A DNA stretch of 38,234 nt, from assembly GCA_027306855.1 (NCBI GenBank), contig DAHUYZ010000017.1, positions 1-38,234 on the forward strand, written 5' to 3'. This document shows positions 14,609 to 23,005 of this stretch, in pieces (position 1 is the stretch's first letter; the number at the start of each line of letters is the position of its first letter). Below the pieces are notes generated by a model that had not been told where the DNA came from, made no database searches, and worked only from the letters and a program-made list of their open reading frames with translations. Source of the DNA: Solirubrobacterales bacterium (lineage in GTDB: Bacteria > Actinomycetota > Thermoleophilia > Solirubrobacterales > Solirubrobacteraceae). Made by a program: the position numbers and the translations under genes.

Positions 14609-17600
14609 TGGTGTCGTCGGGGGAGCCGTCGGGCAGCAGGCGGCCCTGGCGCGTGCCGAAATAGATCGCCTGGGGGTGGTGGGCGACGAGCGCGAGGGTG
14701 GACTGCTCGGGGATGGGCGCGTACCCGTCTGAGATCTTCATGCCGATCTCCTCCAGCCCGAGCAGCTGCTCGACCTTCAGGTGCTCGGACTGCTCGGGCA
14801 CGGCGGGGTAGCCCCACGAGTAGCGCCGTCCCTGGGTGGAGGGGATGCCGAGCGCCTCGCGCGCCGTCCAGTGCAGCCACTCGGCAAGTCCCTCGGCCGT
14901 CTGCACGCCGAGGCCGTGCACGAACAGTTGCTCGGCGAACTCGCCTTCGGACTCCAGGCGCGCCATCAGCTCCGTGACCTGCGAGCCGACCGTGACGGCC
15001 TGCACCGCGACAACGTCCAGCTCCTTCGGCGGCTTGCCGTCTTCGGCGGGCCTGAAGAAGTCGGCCAGACAGAGACGATCGCCCTTCGGCTGGCGGGGAC
15101 AGACGAATCGGGTCAGCTCAGTGGCGCGGTCATCGGGGTCGAGCACGATGATCTCGTTGCCCAGCGCGTAGCAGGGGAAGAAGCCGAGCAAGGCCCTTGG
15201 GTGCAGATAGTCCTGCTCGCTCCACATCCGCTCCAAACGAGGCTTGAAGTCGTCGGCCACGAGCGCTCTCCACGCCTCGCCCTTGACGCCTTTGCCGCCC
15301 CAGTGCAGCTTGAACAGCACGTGCGTGTCGAGGTGGCTGTAGACGTCGTCGAGGTCGACGGGGACCTCTCTCACGCCCCAGAAGGGCGGCGTCGGGATCG
15401 GAGCGTCGGTGCGGGCACTCGAGCGCACGGAGTCGTCTGAGAAGTCGAGCTCCTCGACCACCTCGCCCTTCGCCCTCAGCTCGGCCGCGCCGGTACGCAG
15501 CTTGGCGAGCAGCGCTTCGCGCGCCTGCACGTCGATGAGCTGGTCCATGACGGCGAGACCCTCGAACGCATCCTTGCAGTAGAAGACGCCGGGCGCATAA
15601 ATGTTTTCCGAGTCCTTGCCTTCGGGATACAGCGCCCTGTAGCCGAACGCCCTGTTGATGGCCGCGCCGCCGATGAGGACCGGGTACTCGAGGCCCTTCG
15701 CGTGGAGCTCGGCGATGCAGGCGGGCATCTGCTTGGAGGTGGAGACGAGCAGCGCGGACAGGCCGATCGCGGTCGCCTCGTGCTCCTGGGCGGCGTCCAG
15801 GATGGTCTGGATCGGCACCTGCTTGCCGAGATCGACGACGGTGTAGCCGTTGTTCGTGAGGATCGTGTTGACGAGCGACTTGCCGATGTCGTGTACGTCG
15901 CCGAACACCGTCGCCAGCACGACCGTCCCCTTCGTGTAGCCCTCGATCTTGTCGAGATAGTTCTCCAGCTGCGCCACGGCGCGCTTCATCACCTCGGCCG
16001 ACTGGAGCACGAACGGCAGGATCAGCTCGCCCGCGCCGAACTTGTCGCCGACCTCCTTCATCGCCGGCAAGAGGACGTCGTTGAGCGTGGGCACCGCGCC
16101 GATCTTCTCGACGCTTGAGTCGATCCACGCCTCGACGCCCTCCTTGCGCCGGCGCAGGATGTGGAAGTGAAGCGCCTCCTCCGGCTCCATGCCCTCGGTC
16201 GGGTTGGCCGCAGTCTGTGCCTCCTGCTCGCCCTTTGACTCGAAGTGAGCGATGAAGCGCTCCAGGGCGTCTTCGCGCCGGTTGAACACGAGGTCGTCCG
16301 CCAGCTCGCGCTCCTGCCCTGTGATCTCGGAGTAGGGGGTGATGTGGTTGGGGTTGACCATCGCCAGGTCGAGGCCCGCCTCCACGCAGTGGTGCAGGAA
16401 GACCGAGTTGAGCACCGCCCGCGCGCCCGGCGAGACGCCGAAGGACACGTTGGAGACTCCCAGCGAGGTCTTCACGCCGGGGATCTCTGCCTTGATGCGC
16501 CTTATGCCCTCGATGGTCTCCACGGCCGAGGGCCGCCACTCCTCGTCGCCGGTCGTGAGCGTGAACGTCAAACAGTCGAAGATCAACAGCTGCGGGTCCA
16601 TGCCGTGCTCCTTGCAGCACAGCTCGACGATGCGCTTGGCGACCTCGACCTTGCGCTGCGCTGTCTTTGCCATCCCGACCTCGTCGATCGTCAGCGCGAT
16701 CAGGGCGGCGCCGTGGGCGAGCGCCACCGGCACGACCCGGTCGAGCTTGTCTCGTCCCGCCTCCAGGTTCACCGAGTTGACGATCGCCCTGCCGGGGATC
16801 TGCTCGAGCGCCCGTTCGATCACCTCGGGCTCGGTCGAGTCGACCTGGATGGGCGCGGGCTGAGTGAGCGAGATGCGCTTGACCACCTGGCGCATCTGCT
16901 CATCCTCGTCCTGGCGCTCGGTCAGCGCGACGCACACATCGAGCACGTGCGCTCCGCCTGTCACCTGGTCCTCGGCGACCTGCACGAGTCCGTCGTAGTC
17001 CTCGGCGAGCAGCAGCTCCTTGGCCCTGCGCGACCCCTGGCTGTTCACGCGCTCTCCCACCATCGTCGGTCGCGGCTCCTGCACGAGCGTGCTCGCCGCG
17101 ATCATCGACGAGACGTGGGGGGGACGCGGCTGTGGCCGGCCGCCGGCGGCGCGGCCGCCGACGCGATCGACGATCGCCTTTATGTGGTCGGGCGTCGTTC
17201 CGCAGCAGCCGCCGACCACGCCCACGCCGTAGCGCTCGACGAACTCCTCCAGCGCCTGCGCGAGCGGCTCGGGCCGCTCCGGGAAGATCGTCTCGCCGTC
17301 CGGTCCCTGTAGCGGCAGGCCCGCATTGGGGAGGCAGGCGACGGGCACCGGACAGAATTCACCGAGGAAGCGGATCGCGTCGCGCATGTCCTGCGGGCCG
17401 GTCGAGCAGTTGAGCCCGATCACGTCGACCTTCAATGCCTCGAGCGTGCACAGCACCGAGGAGATGTCCGTCCCCAGCAGCATCTTGCCGCCGTTCGGGA
17501 GCAGCGACACCGAGGTGTGGATCGGGAGCGTCTTGCCCGTCGCTTTGAACGCGGCGCGCGCGCCGAACACCGCGGCCTTGACCTCGAGGATGTCCTGAGC

Positions 17601-18074
17601 GGTCTCGATGATGATCAGGTCCGCTCCGCCGTCGATCAGGCCGGCCGCCTGCTCGGCGAACACCTCGACCAGTTCCCCGAAGCGGATCTGTCCGAGCGTC
17701 GGATCGTCGGAGGCCGGCAAAAAGCCGGTCGGCCCGATCGAGCCGGCGACGTAGCGATGCTCGCCGGCCGCCTTGCGCGCGATCTCCGCCGCCCTGGTGT
17801 TGATCTCGACCGTGTAGTCGGCAAGACCCCACTCCCCGAGCTTCAGGCGCGACGCCTGGAACGTGTCGGTCTCCACGACTTCGGCGCCCGCGTCGAGCAT
17901 CGAGGCGTGCACGCCCTCGATCACGTCCGGCCTGTTCAGCACGAGCGCCTCGTGGCACTTGCCCTGCAGGCCCCCATAGTCCTTCTCGGTGAGCTCGAAC
18001 TGCTCGAGCGTGGCGCCCATGCCGCCGTCGTAGACGACGACGTGGCTGTGGACGGCTTGCAGGTAGTCGCGCAT
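14547..18074 (-). CDS. metH: Cobalamin-dependent methionine synthase
   Basis: 1175 residues, full length. It transfers a methyl group from methyltetrahydrofolate to homocysteine through B12. The homocysteine domain has zinc ligands in GLNCSTGP (Cys 223) and GGCCGTT (290-291). The folate domain starts at GERVNSQGSR (about 340-349). The B12 domain has DVHDIGK with the lower-axial His (about 728), and the C-terminal activation domain ends with RYSWGYPA and ALVAHHPQAIYFGTR. All four modules are present, so reactivation by S-adenosylmethionine should work. ATG 18074 follows a TAGCAT box by 7 nt, leaving no leader for a B12 riboswitch. Confidence 0.96.
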   Translation of the reverse strand: MRDYLQAVHSHVVVYDGGMGATLEQFELTEKDYGGLQGKCHEALVLNRPDVIEGVHASMLDAGAEVVETDTFQASRLKLGEWGLADYTVEINTRAAEIARKAAGEHRYVAGSIGPTGFLPASDDPTLGQIRFGELVEVFAEQAAGLIDGGADLIIIETAQDILEVKAAVFGARAAFKATGKTLPIHTSVSLLPNGGKMLLGTDISSVLCTLEALKVDVIGLNCSTGPQDMRDAIRFLGEFCPVPVACLPNAGLPLQGPDGETIFPERPEPLAQALEEFVERYGVGVVGGCCGTTPDHIKAIVDRVGGRAAGGRPQPRPPHVSSMIAASTLVQEPRPTMVGERVNSQGSRRAKELLLAEDYDGLVQVAEDQVTGGAHVLDVCVALTERQDEDEQMRQVVKRISLTQPAPIQVDSTEPEVIERALEQIPGRAIVNSVNLEAGRDKLDRVVPVALAHGAALIALTIDEVGMAKTAQRKVEVAKRIVELCCKEHGMDPQLLIFDCLTFTLTTGDEEWRPSAVETIEGIRRIKAEIPGVKTSLGVSNVSFGVSPGARAVLNSVFLHHCVEAGLDLAMVNPNHITPYSEITGQERELADDLVFNRREDALERFIAHFESKGEQEAQTAANPTEGMEPEEALHFHILRRRKEGVEAWIDSSVEKIGAVPTLNDVLLPAMKEVGDKFGAGELILPFVLQSAEVMKRAVAQLENYLDKIEGYTKGTVVLATVFGDVHDIGKSLVNTILTNNGYTVVDLGKQVPIQTILDAAQEHEATAIGLSALLVSTSKQMPACIAELHAKGLEYPVLIGGAAINRAFGYRALYPEGKDSENIYAPGVFYCKDAFEGLAVMDQLIDVQAREALLAKLRTGAAELRAKGEVVEELDFSDDSVRSSARTDAPIPTPPFWGVREVPVDLDDVYSHLDTHVLFKLHWGGKGVKGEAWRALVADDFKPRLERMWSEQDYLHPRALLGFFPCYALGNEIIVLDPDDRATELTRFVCPRQPKGDRLCLADFFRPAEDGKPPKELDVVAVQAVTVGSQVTELMARLESEGEFAEQLFVHGLGVQTAEGLAEWLHWTAREALGIPSTQGRRYSWGYPAVPEQSEHLKVEQLLGLEEIGMKISDGYAPIPEQSTLALVAHHPQAIYFGTRQGRLLPDGSPDDTIKGSDRDPSLPSFGPAKDRA

Positions 18075-18081
18075 TCGCCGG

Positions 18082-18133
18082 ATGCTAGCAGTGGCGGGAC
18101 AAACCTTGACACGATCATGTCAGGCTTTAGAAT
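18082..18133. promoter_or_regulatory. Divergent metH promoter and consensus plus-strand promoter with a palindrome
   Basis: Plus strand: TTGACA (18106-18111), 16 nt, TAGAAT (18128-18133), the best sigma-70-like promoter in the window, reading toward the polysaccharide locus. Minus strand: TAGCAT (18082-18087), 7 nt before the metH ATG. TGACACGATCATGTCA (18107-18122) is a 16-bp palindrome with one mismatched pair; it covers the plus -35 and spacer and would also touch the metH -35 region. It is a good operator candidate. Confidence 0.65.
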
Positions 18134-18308
18134 CGATGACAGGCGGCCGATGCATCGGGCGGCGATATGGCGGTACGGGGCGTCGGGACATGCCTGAACA
18201 CGTCCCGGCAACATTGCGGCGCCGTCCAACATTAAGAATCAGCGAAGTTCCACTTAAGAGTCTCCGCCGCCCCTGGAAACGCAGGCTACATGCGTCACTA
18301 TCACGCCG

Positions 18309-18644
18309 ATGATCACCTCTGATCGCGAAATCGACTGGACCGCGACCGGCCATGAGCGACCCGTGTTCCTCGACGAGTACGGCCGTCGCCGTCGCTGGGT
18401 GCTAGCGGGCGGCGTGCTTGGTGGAAGCGCCTCGGCGCTGTGGCTGGGAGCGCTCGTCGCCGGCGCGATCGGCTTCTCGACCATGCCGGCGATCGGCGTC
18501 CACGCCCAGCATCTGATCGCCGCGCGCACAGCGCCTCTCAGAACGGCGTCCGCTGCTCGCCACCGTCGGAGCAGTCAGCGGCGACTCCCCGGCGCCGCCC
18601 CGACCGAGCTCGCGGTCAGCCGGGCCCTGATCTCAGAACGGTGA
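18309..18644 (+). CDS. Small membrane protein of the polysaccharide locus
   Basis: 111 residues. The N-terminal cytoplasmic part contains HERPVFLDEYGRRRRW, a motif also seen at the N-termini of actinobacterial polysaccharide-synthesis proteins. One membrane segment follows (about 33-58), then an exterior tail rich in Arg, Ala and Ser. It has no enzyme motif. A consensus promoter lies 175 nt upstream, leaving a long leader. Its last 29 nt overlap the convergent glycoside hydrolase gene. It probably serves as an accessory or membrane-anchoring subunit for the deacetylase-GT2 system; that is inference. Confidence 0.65.
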   Translation: MITSDREIDWTATGHERPVFLDEYGRRRRWVLAGGVLGGSASALWLGALVAGAIGFSTMPAIGVHAQHLIAARTAPLRTASAARHRRSSQRRLPGAAPTELAVSRALISER

Positions 18645-20832
18645 TCGAGTAGGGCGGCAGCCTGACCGGGCCGCGCCCCGATCGCAGTTGAGTGTGGCGC
18701 GGGGGCTCGTCCAGGATCGGTCGCCCGTCCGCCCCGGCAGCCTGCCAGCGGTAGTTGGCCGATGAGAGCTGCCACTCATCCAGCCGCCCTCTCAGAGCAG
18801 CCGAGCGGCGCCCGTCGTGTGCCCGCAGGCGCACCTCATAGTCGCGAGCGGCACTCATGTTCAGCAGCAGCAGCGACAGCCGGCCGTCGGGCCGGCGCAG
18901 CGCAAAGGCGCGCACGAGCCGACCGTGCGCCTTGACGCGCGTGGCGTAGACGGTATGGATGCGATCTCCCTGGAGCATCCAGTCGCGCGTCAGCATCTGC
19001 GTCTCCCAGAACGAAGCCAGCGGCGTCGGGGCCGTCCCGGCGCCGCTGGCGAGCAGGAGCATCAGGTTCCCCCAGGTGTTGCAACGGCGCGACTCGCGGA
19101 TCGGGACGTTCGGCTCATATCCGTACATGTAGGCAGCGCTCACCCCGTGCGCGAGCAATGTCCCCACCGTGTCCGCGTTCAGCAGCGCTCCGGGCAACTC
19201 GACCTCGGCCTGGCCGGCATAGGCGGAGTAGCCGTACTCGGTCACGTAGATCGGCATGCGCTTCGGGATGCCCTCGCTGTGCTGCAACGCCAGCACGCCT
19301 TCGAGCAGGCGCGAGGCATGTGCGAGCTGGGGCCCGGGCGGGGCGCAAACGTCGTCGAACGGGTACCACTCGAACGAGAAGAAGTCGAGCAGGCCCAGCG
19401 CGTGGCGCGCGCTCAGGTAGTCGACGAAGCGACGCGTCCAGGAACGATCGCCGTGCGCGTCCGGCCAGTAGGTCCAGTCGGGCAGCGAGCTCGCAAAGCC
19501 CGGCCCGCCGAGCGGCACGTGAGGGAAGGCGCGGTGGATCGCGCGCGCGAACTGCACGTACAGCGCGCCGTAGTCCTCGGGGCTGATCAGCTGGCCATCG
19601 GGCTCCTCGCCCAACTCGACGCCGCGCAGGCGCACGCCCAGCGCGCGCAGGTAGCGCAGCTCCGCCACTGCGCCTTCGGGCGTGCCGTACAGCACGGGCA
19701 CCGGCACGAGCAACGGGGCGCCGCGGGTCAATCCGCTGCGCAGGACCGTCTGAAAGCTCGGCTGTTCATAGCCAGGGTCCAGGTCGCTTGCGCTGTGCCA
19801 AGGGTCGGTGGAGGAGGTGTAGATCACGCTCTGAGACTTGCCGGGGGCGTGCGTCAGCAGGTCGCGCAAGCGGCCATGTTCGAGCGTGCCGAGATAGACC
19901 TCCGAGATCGCGTAGCCGAGTCGGTCGCGGATGTCGCGAGCGCCGGCTGGAGCCGTGTGCGAACTCGCGAACATCAAGATCCGCACGAACCTCGTCTGTA
20001 GAGGCCGCGCCGAGAAGCGGATCGTCTGCGCGCCTGGGTGCCCGCGATGCGTGCCGCCGGGAAAGTCCACCCAGTGTCCCGGCGCGAGCGCAACGGCGTC
20101 CGCGCCGCCGACGTAGCGCTGCACGGCAAAGCGCGTCGCGTACGGCGCCGCCCAGGCGATCCGCAACGCGTCGATCGGACGGGGCCTGCCCAGGTCGATC
20201 ATGACCCACTGCGGGTGCGCCGCTTCCGGTTCGCGGGTGTAGTGGCGGTCCAGGTACGGGTCGCTCTTCCAGAAGCTCGCAAGGCTCCCGTCGTCAAGGC
20301 GCGAGTAGCCGCTGTCGTTCGCCTGATCGATCGTGTCGCCGCGTCTGGGAAGCTCATAGCCGTACGTGGCGAACGGCCCCGTCTCAGACGACGGTCTCGA
20401 TGCGCTCGTCCAGTAGCCCTCCATGTGCTTGGGATCGCTGAAGGAGCCGGCCGGATCGAAGTGCCACGCCTCCACGCCCAGCTCCGTTCTGAGCCTGTAC
20501 GTCAGAGCGCCCAGGCCGGCCGCCGACATCGCGCTCAGGCTCGTCTGCGTATACGTGGATGCCAGTTCGCCCTGTTCGCTGCCGTCGAGCCCCGCGCCGA
20601 TCGCTTCGCGCGGGGAGAACCGCGCGAGCGGCCTGCCCAAGTCGACTTCGACGGTCGCGGGCTGGGGGGAAGCCGATCGGGCGGTCGATGACCCGGGGGC
20701 AGCGGGTTGGGGAGCGGCCGTAGCGGCGCCCGTGCCGAGTAAGGCCATGGCCAAGACCGCGTTAGCGAAGTGTGCCGATCGCCTTAAGGGCTCATCACCG
20801 GGGCTGAAAATGTCCCGTAGGTAGCTCATCAT
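18616..20832 (-). CDS. Secreted clan GH-A-like glycoside hydrolase
   Basis: About 738 residues. A basic n-region (LRRSAH) and a hydrophobic run ending ATAAPQ form a signal peptide. A discoidin-like (F5/8 C) beta-sandwich lies around 200-330 (HPQWVMIDLGRPRPIDALRI). A TIM-barrel follows, with the likely acid/base Glu in VELGEEPDGQ and the nucleophile in IYVTEYGYSAY. The C-terminal beta domain ends LPPYSITVL. It is probably family GH39- or GH30-like; I cannot fix the family. It cleaves an unknown polysaccharide outside the cell. The start is uncertain: ATGs at 20832 and 20829 overlap the divergent gene's first ATG, and 20748 is a shorter option. Confidence 0.75.
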   Translation of the reverse strand: MMSYLRDIFSPGDEPLRRSAHFANAVLAMALLGTGAATAAPQPAAPGSSTARSASPQPATVEVDLGRPLARFSPREAIGAGLDGSEQGELASTYTQTSLSAMSAAGLGALTYRLRTELGVEAWHFDPAGSFSDPKHMEGYWTSASRPSSETGPFATYGYELPRRGDTIDQANDSGYSRLDDGSLASFWKSDPYLDRHYTREPEAAHPQWVMIDLGRPRPIDALRIAWAAPYATRFAVQRYVGGADAVALAPGHWVDFPGGTHRGHPGAQTIRFSARPLQTRFVRILMFASSHTAPAGARDIRDRLGYAISEVYLGTLEHGRLRDLLTHAPGKSQSVIYTSSTDPWHSASDLDPGYEQPSFQTVLRSGLTRGAPLLVPVPVLYGTPEGAVAELRYLRALGVRLRGVELGEEPDGQLISPEDYGALYVQFARAIHRAFPHVPLGGPGFASSLPDWTYWPDAHGDRSWTRRFVDYLSARHALGLLDFFSFEWYPFDDVCAPPGPQLAHASRLLEGVLALQHSEGIPKRMPIYVTEYGYSAYAGQAEVELPGALLNADTVGTLLAHGVSAAYMYGYEPNVPIRESRRCNTWGNLMLLLASGAGTAPTPLASFWETQMLTRDWMLQGDRIHTVYATRVKAHGRLVRAFALRRPDGRLSLLLLNMSAARDYEVRLRAHDGRRSAALRGRLDEWQLSSANYRWQAAGADGRPILDEPPRHTQLRSGRGPVRLPPYSITVLRSGPG

Positions 20833-20845
20833 GATCGAGGACAAG

Positions 20846-23005
20846 ATGGCATCTACCAGCGATCACAGCGCAGTGCCGTCGAAAGCGACCACTGGCACAT
20901 GGGGACGACGGGCGCTGCTCGGGCTCTTCCTCGGCATGCTGATCGTGCTGCTGCTCGTCGACGGCTTCACGACAAAGACGGTCGGCTCCTCCGGCGTCGG
21001 CTCCACGGCCGCCACGCACTCGCGGCTGCAAGGCTCCCAGCCCGTGTTCGTGACCAACGGCCACGGCGGGCTCGTGTCGCGCATGCCCGCGCCGGACAAG
21101 CGCATCGCGCTGTCCTTCGACGATGGGCCGAGCCCCGAATGGACGCCGAAGATCGCCGCGATCCTGCGCGCCGAACACATCCCCGCTACGTTCTTCGAGG
21201 TCGGAAGCCAGGTCGTGCGCTACCCGAACGTCACCGCGATGCTCCACCGCTACGGCTTCGAACTCGGCAACCACACGTTCACCCACGTCGATCCCTCCGC
21301 CCTGCCGAGCTGGGAGGCGCAATTGCAGGTCGCCCTGACCGAGAGCGCGATCAGCGGGATTACCGGCGTCAAGCCGCGCCTCGTGCGCCCCCCCTACTCC
21401 TCCACGACCGAAGCGGTCACTCCCGCCCAGGAACGCGCCTGGGGAGCGCTCGCCTCGCACGGCTACGTGATCTCGCTCGCCAACTACGACACCGAAGACT
21501 GGGCGCGTCCTGGGGTAGGCACGATCCTCTCCAACGTGCTGAACTCGCCCGGCATCCGCCGTGGCGAAGGCGGGATTGTGATGATGCACGACGCAGGCGG
21601 CAACCGCTCGGAAACGGTGGCCGCGCTGCCCAAGCTGATCGCGGCTCTGCGCGCCCGCGGCTTCCAGTTCACGACCGTCTCCGGGATCGCGGGGATTCCC
21701 AGGTCGGTCGCAGAAGTGCCGGCAAGCGGCGGCGAGCGCATGCGCGGCAGCGCGTTCGACGCGATGCTCGCGCTCGCCGGGCTCGTTACGAACTGGCTCA
21801 CGCGGCTGGTCATGCTCGTCACGATCCTCGTCGGGCTGCGCATGCTCGCGGGACTGTTACTCGCGCGCACGCAGCGCGCGCGAGTACGGCATCTGCCGAT
21901 CGACTCCGACTACACGCCCGGCGTCTCGATCCTGGTGCCCGCCTACAACGAGGAGATCGGCATCGAGCGGGCCGTGCGCTCGCTTGCCGGCTCTCGCTAC
22001 GCCGGCGAGATGGAGATGATCGTCGTCGACGACGGCTCGAGCGACGGTACCGCCGCCATCGTGCAGAAGCTCGCGGCGCAGGGCGCCGGCCTCGAGCGTA
22101 TGCGGCTCTTGCGCCAGGCAAACGCCGGCAAGGCGGCAGCGCTCAATCGCGCGCTGGCGGCAAGCCGCCACGAGATCATCGTGACCGTCGACGCCGACAC
22201 GGTGTTCGAGCCAGACACGCTCGCACTGCTCGTACAGCGCTTCGCCGACCCCTCGGTGGGCGCGATCTCCGGCAACACGAAGGTTGGCAACCGACGCGGG
22301 CTGATCGGCCGCTGGCAGCACATCGAGTACGTGATGGGCTTCAATCTCGACCGGCGCATGTACGAGGTGCTCGGCTCGACGCCCACCGTCCCGGGCGCGA
22401 TCGGCGCGTTCCGCCGCCGGGCGCTCGCCGACATAGGCGGGGTCTCGGGCGCCACGCTCGCCGAGGACACCGACGTGACGCTCGACATCGGCCGCGCCGG
22501 CTGGCGCGTCGTATACGAGTCGCGCGCGCGCGCGTGGACGGAGGCGCCCTCCACCGTCAAGGCGCTCTACCGCCAGCGCTCGCGCTGGGCGTACGGAACG
22601 ATCCAGTCGATGTGGAAGCACCGCCGCGCGCTGTTCTCGGCTGAAGAGGGTGGACGCGGCGCGCGCGCCGTGCTCGCGATCGCGCTCTTCCAGGTGCTGC
22701 TGCCGCTCACCGCGCCGCTGATCGACCTGTTCGCGATCTACTCGATCGTGTTTCTGGACCCGATGCCGATCCTCGCCTTCTGGGTCGCCTTCAACGTCTT
22801 CCAGCTCGTGCTCGCCGTCGTCGCCTTCCGCCTCGACGGGGAGTCGATGCGCCCGCTGTGGGCGCTGCCCCTACAGCAGTTCCTACACCGGCAGATCTCA
22901 TACCTCGTCGTATACGACTCGCTCATCTCGGCGCTGCTCGGAAGTCGCCTGCGCTGGCGCCACTCCGAGCGCACGGGCGAGGTCGAGATGCCCGAGACGG
23001 CATGA
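20846..23005 (+). CDS. Polysaccharide deacetylase - family 2 glycosyltransferase fusion
   Basis: 719 residues. An N-terminal membrane segment (about 24-41) anchors an outside NodB-type deacetylase: SFDDGP (90-95) holds the catalytic and metal Asp, HTFTH (143-147) the metal His, and VMMHDAGG the last motif. A second membrane region (about 310-340) leads to a cytoplasmic GT2 domain with DDGSSDGT (395-402), VDADT (448-452), EDTD (540-543) and the processive-synthase motif QRSRW (577-581). More membrane segments end it. It should polymerise a beta-linked sugar such as N-acetylglucosamine and deacetylate it outside. ATG 20846 has a GAGGA ribosome site; ATG 20831 does not. It is coupled to the GH9 gene by ATGA. 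Confidence 0.9.
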   Translation: MASTSDHSAVPSKATTGTWGRRALLGLFLGMLIVLLLVDGFTTKTVGSSGVGSTAATHSRLQGSQPVFVTNGHGGLVSRMPAPDKRIALSFDDGPSPEWTPKIAAILRAEHIPATFFEVGSQVVRYPNVTAMLHRYGFELGNHTFTHVDPSALPSWEAQLQVALTESAISGITGVKPRLVRPPYSSTTEAVTPAQERAWGALASHGYVISLANYDTEDWARPGVGTILSNVLNSPGIRRGEGGIVMMHDAGGNRSETVAALPKLIAALRARGFQFTTVSGIAGIPRSVAEVPASGGERMRGSAFDAMLALAGLVTNWLTRLVMLVTILVGLRMLAGLLLARTQRARVRHLPIDSDYTPGVSILVPAYNEEIGIERAVRSLAGSRYAGEMEMIVVDDGSSDGTAAIVQKLAAQGAGLERMRLLRQANAGKAAALNRALAASRHEIIVTVDADTVFEPDTLALLVQRFADPSVGAISGNTKVGNRRGLIGRWQHIEYVMGFNLDRRMYEVLGSTPTVPGAIGAFRRRALADIGGVSGATLAEDTDVTLDIGRAGWRVVYESRARAWTEAPSTVKALYRQRSRWAYGTIQSMWKHRRALFSAEEGGRGARAVLAIALFQVLLPLTAPLIDLFAIYSIVFLDPMPILAFWVAFNVFQLVLAVVAFRLDGESMRPLWALPLQQFLHRQISYLVVYDSLISALLGSRLRWRHSERTGEVEMPETA

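Noticed and set aside
14547-18074. Large frames on the plus strand opposite metH
   Set aside because: High-GC antisense frames with no domain and reversed codon bias; metH is complete and unambiguous.
18075-18308. B12 riboswitch upstream of metH
   Set aside because: The likely -10 is 7 nt before the metH ATG, leaving no leader, and I see none of the conserved B12-box sequence.
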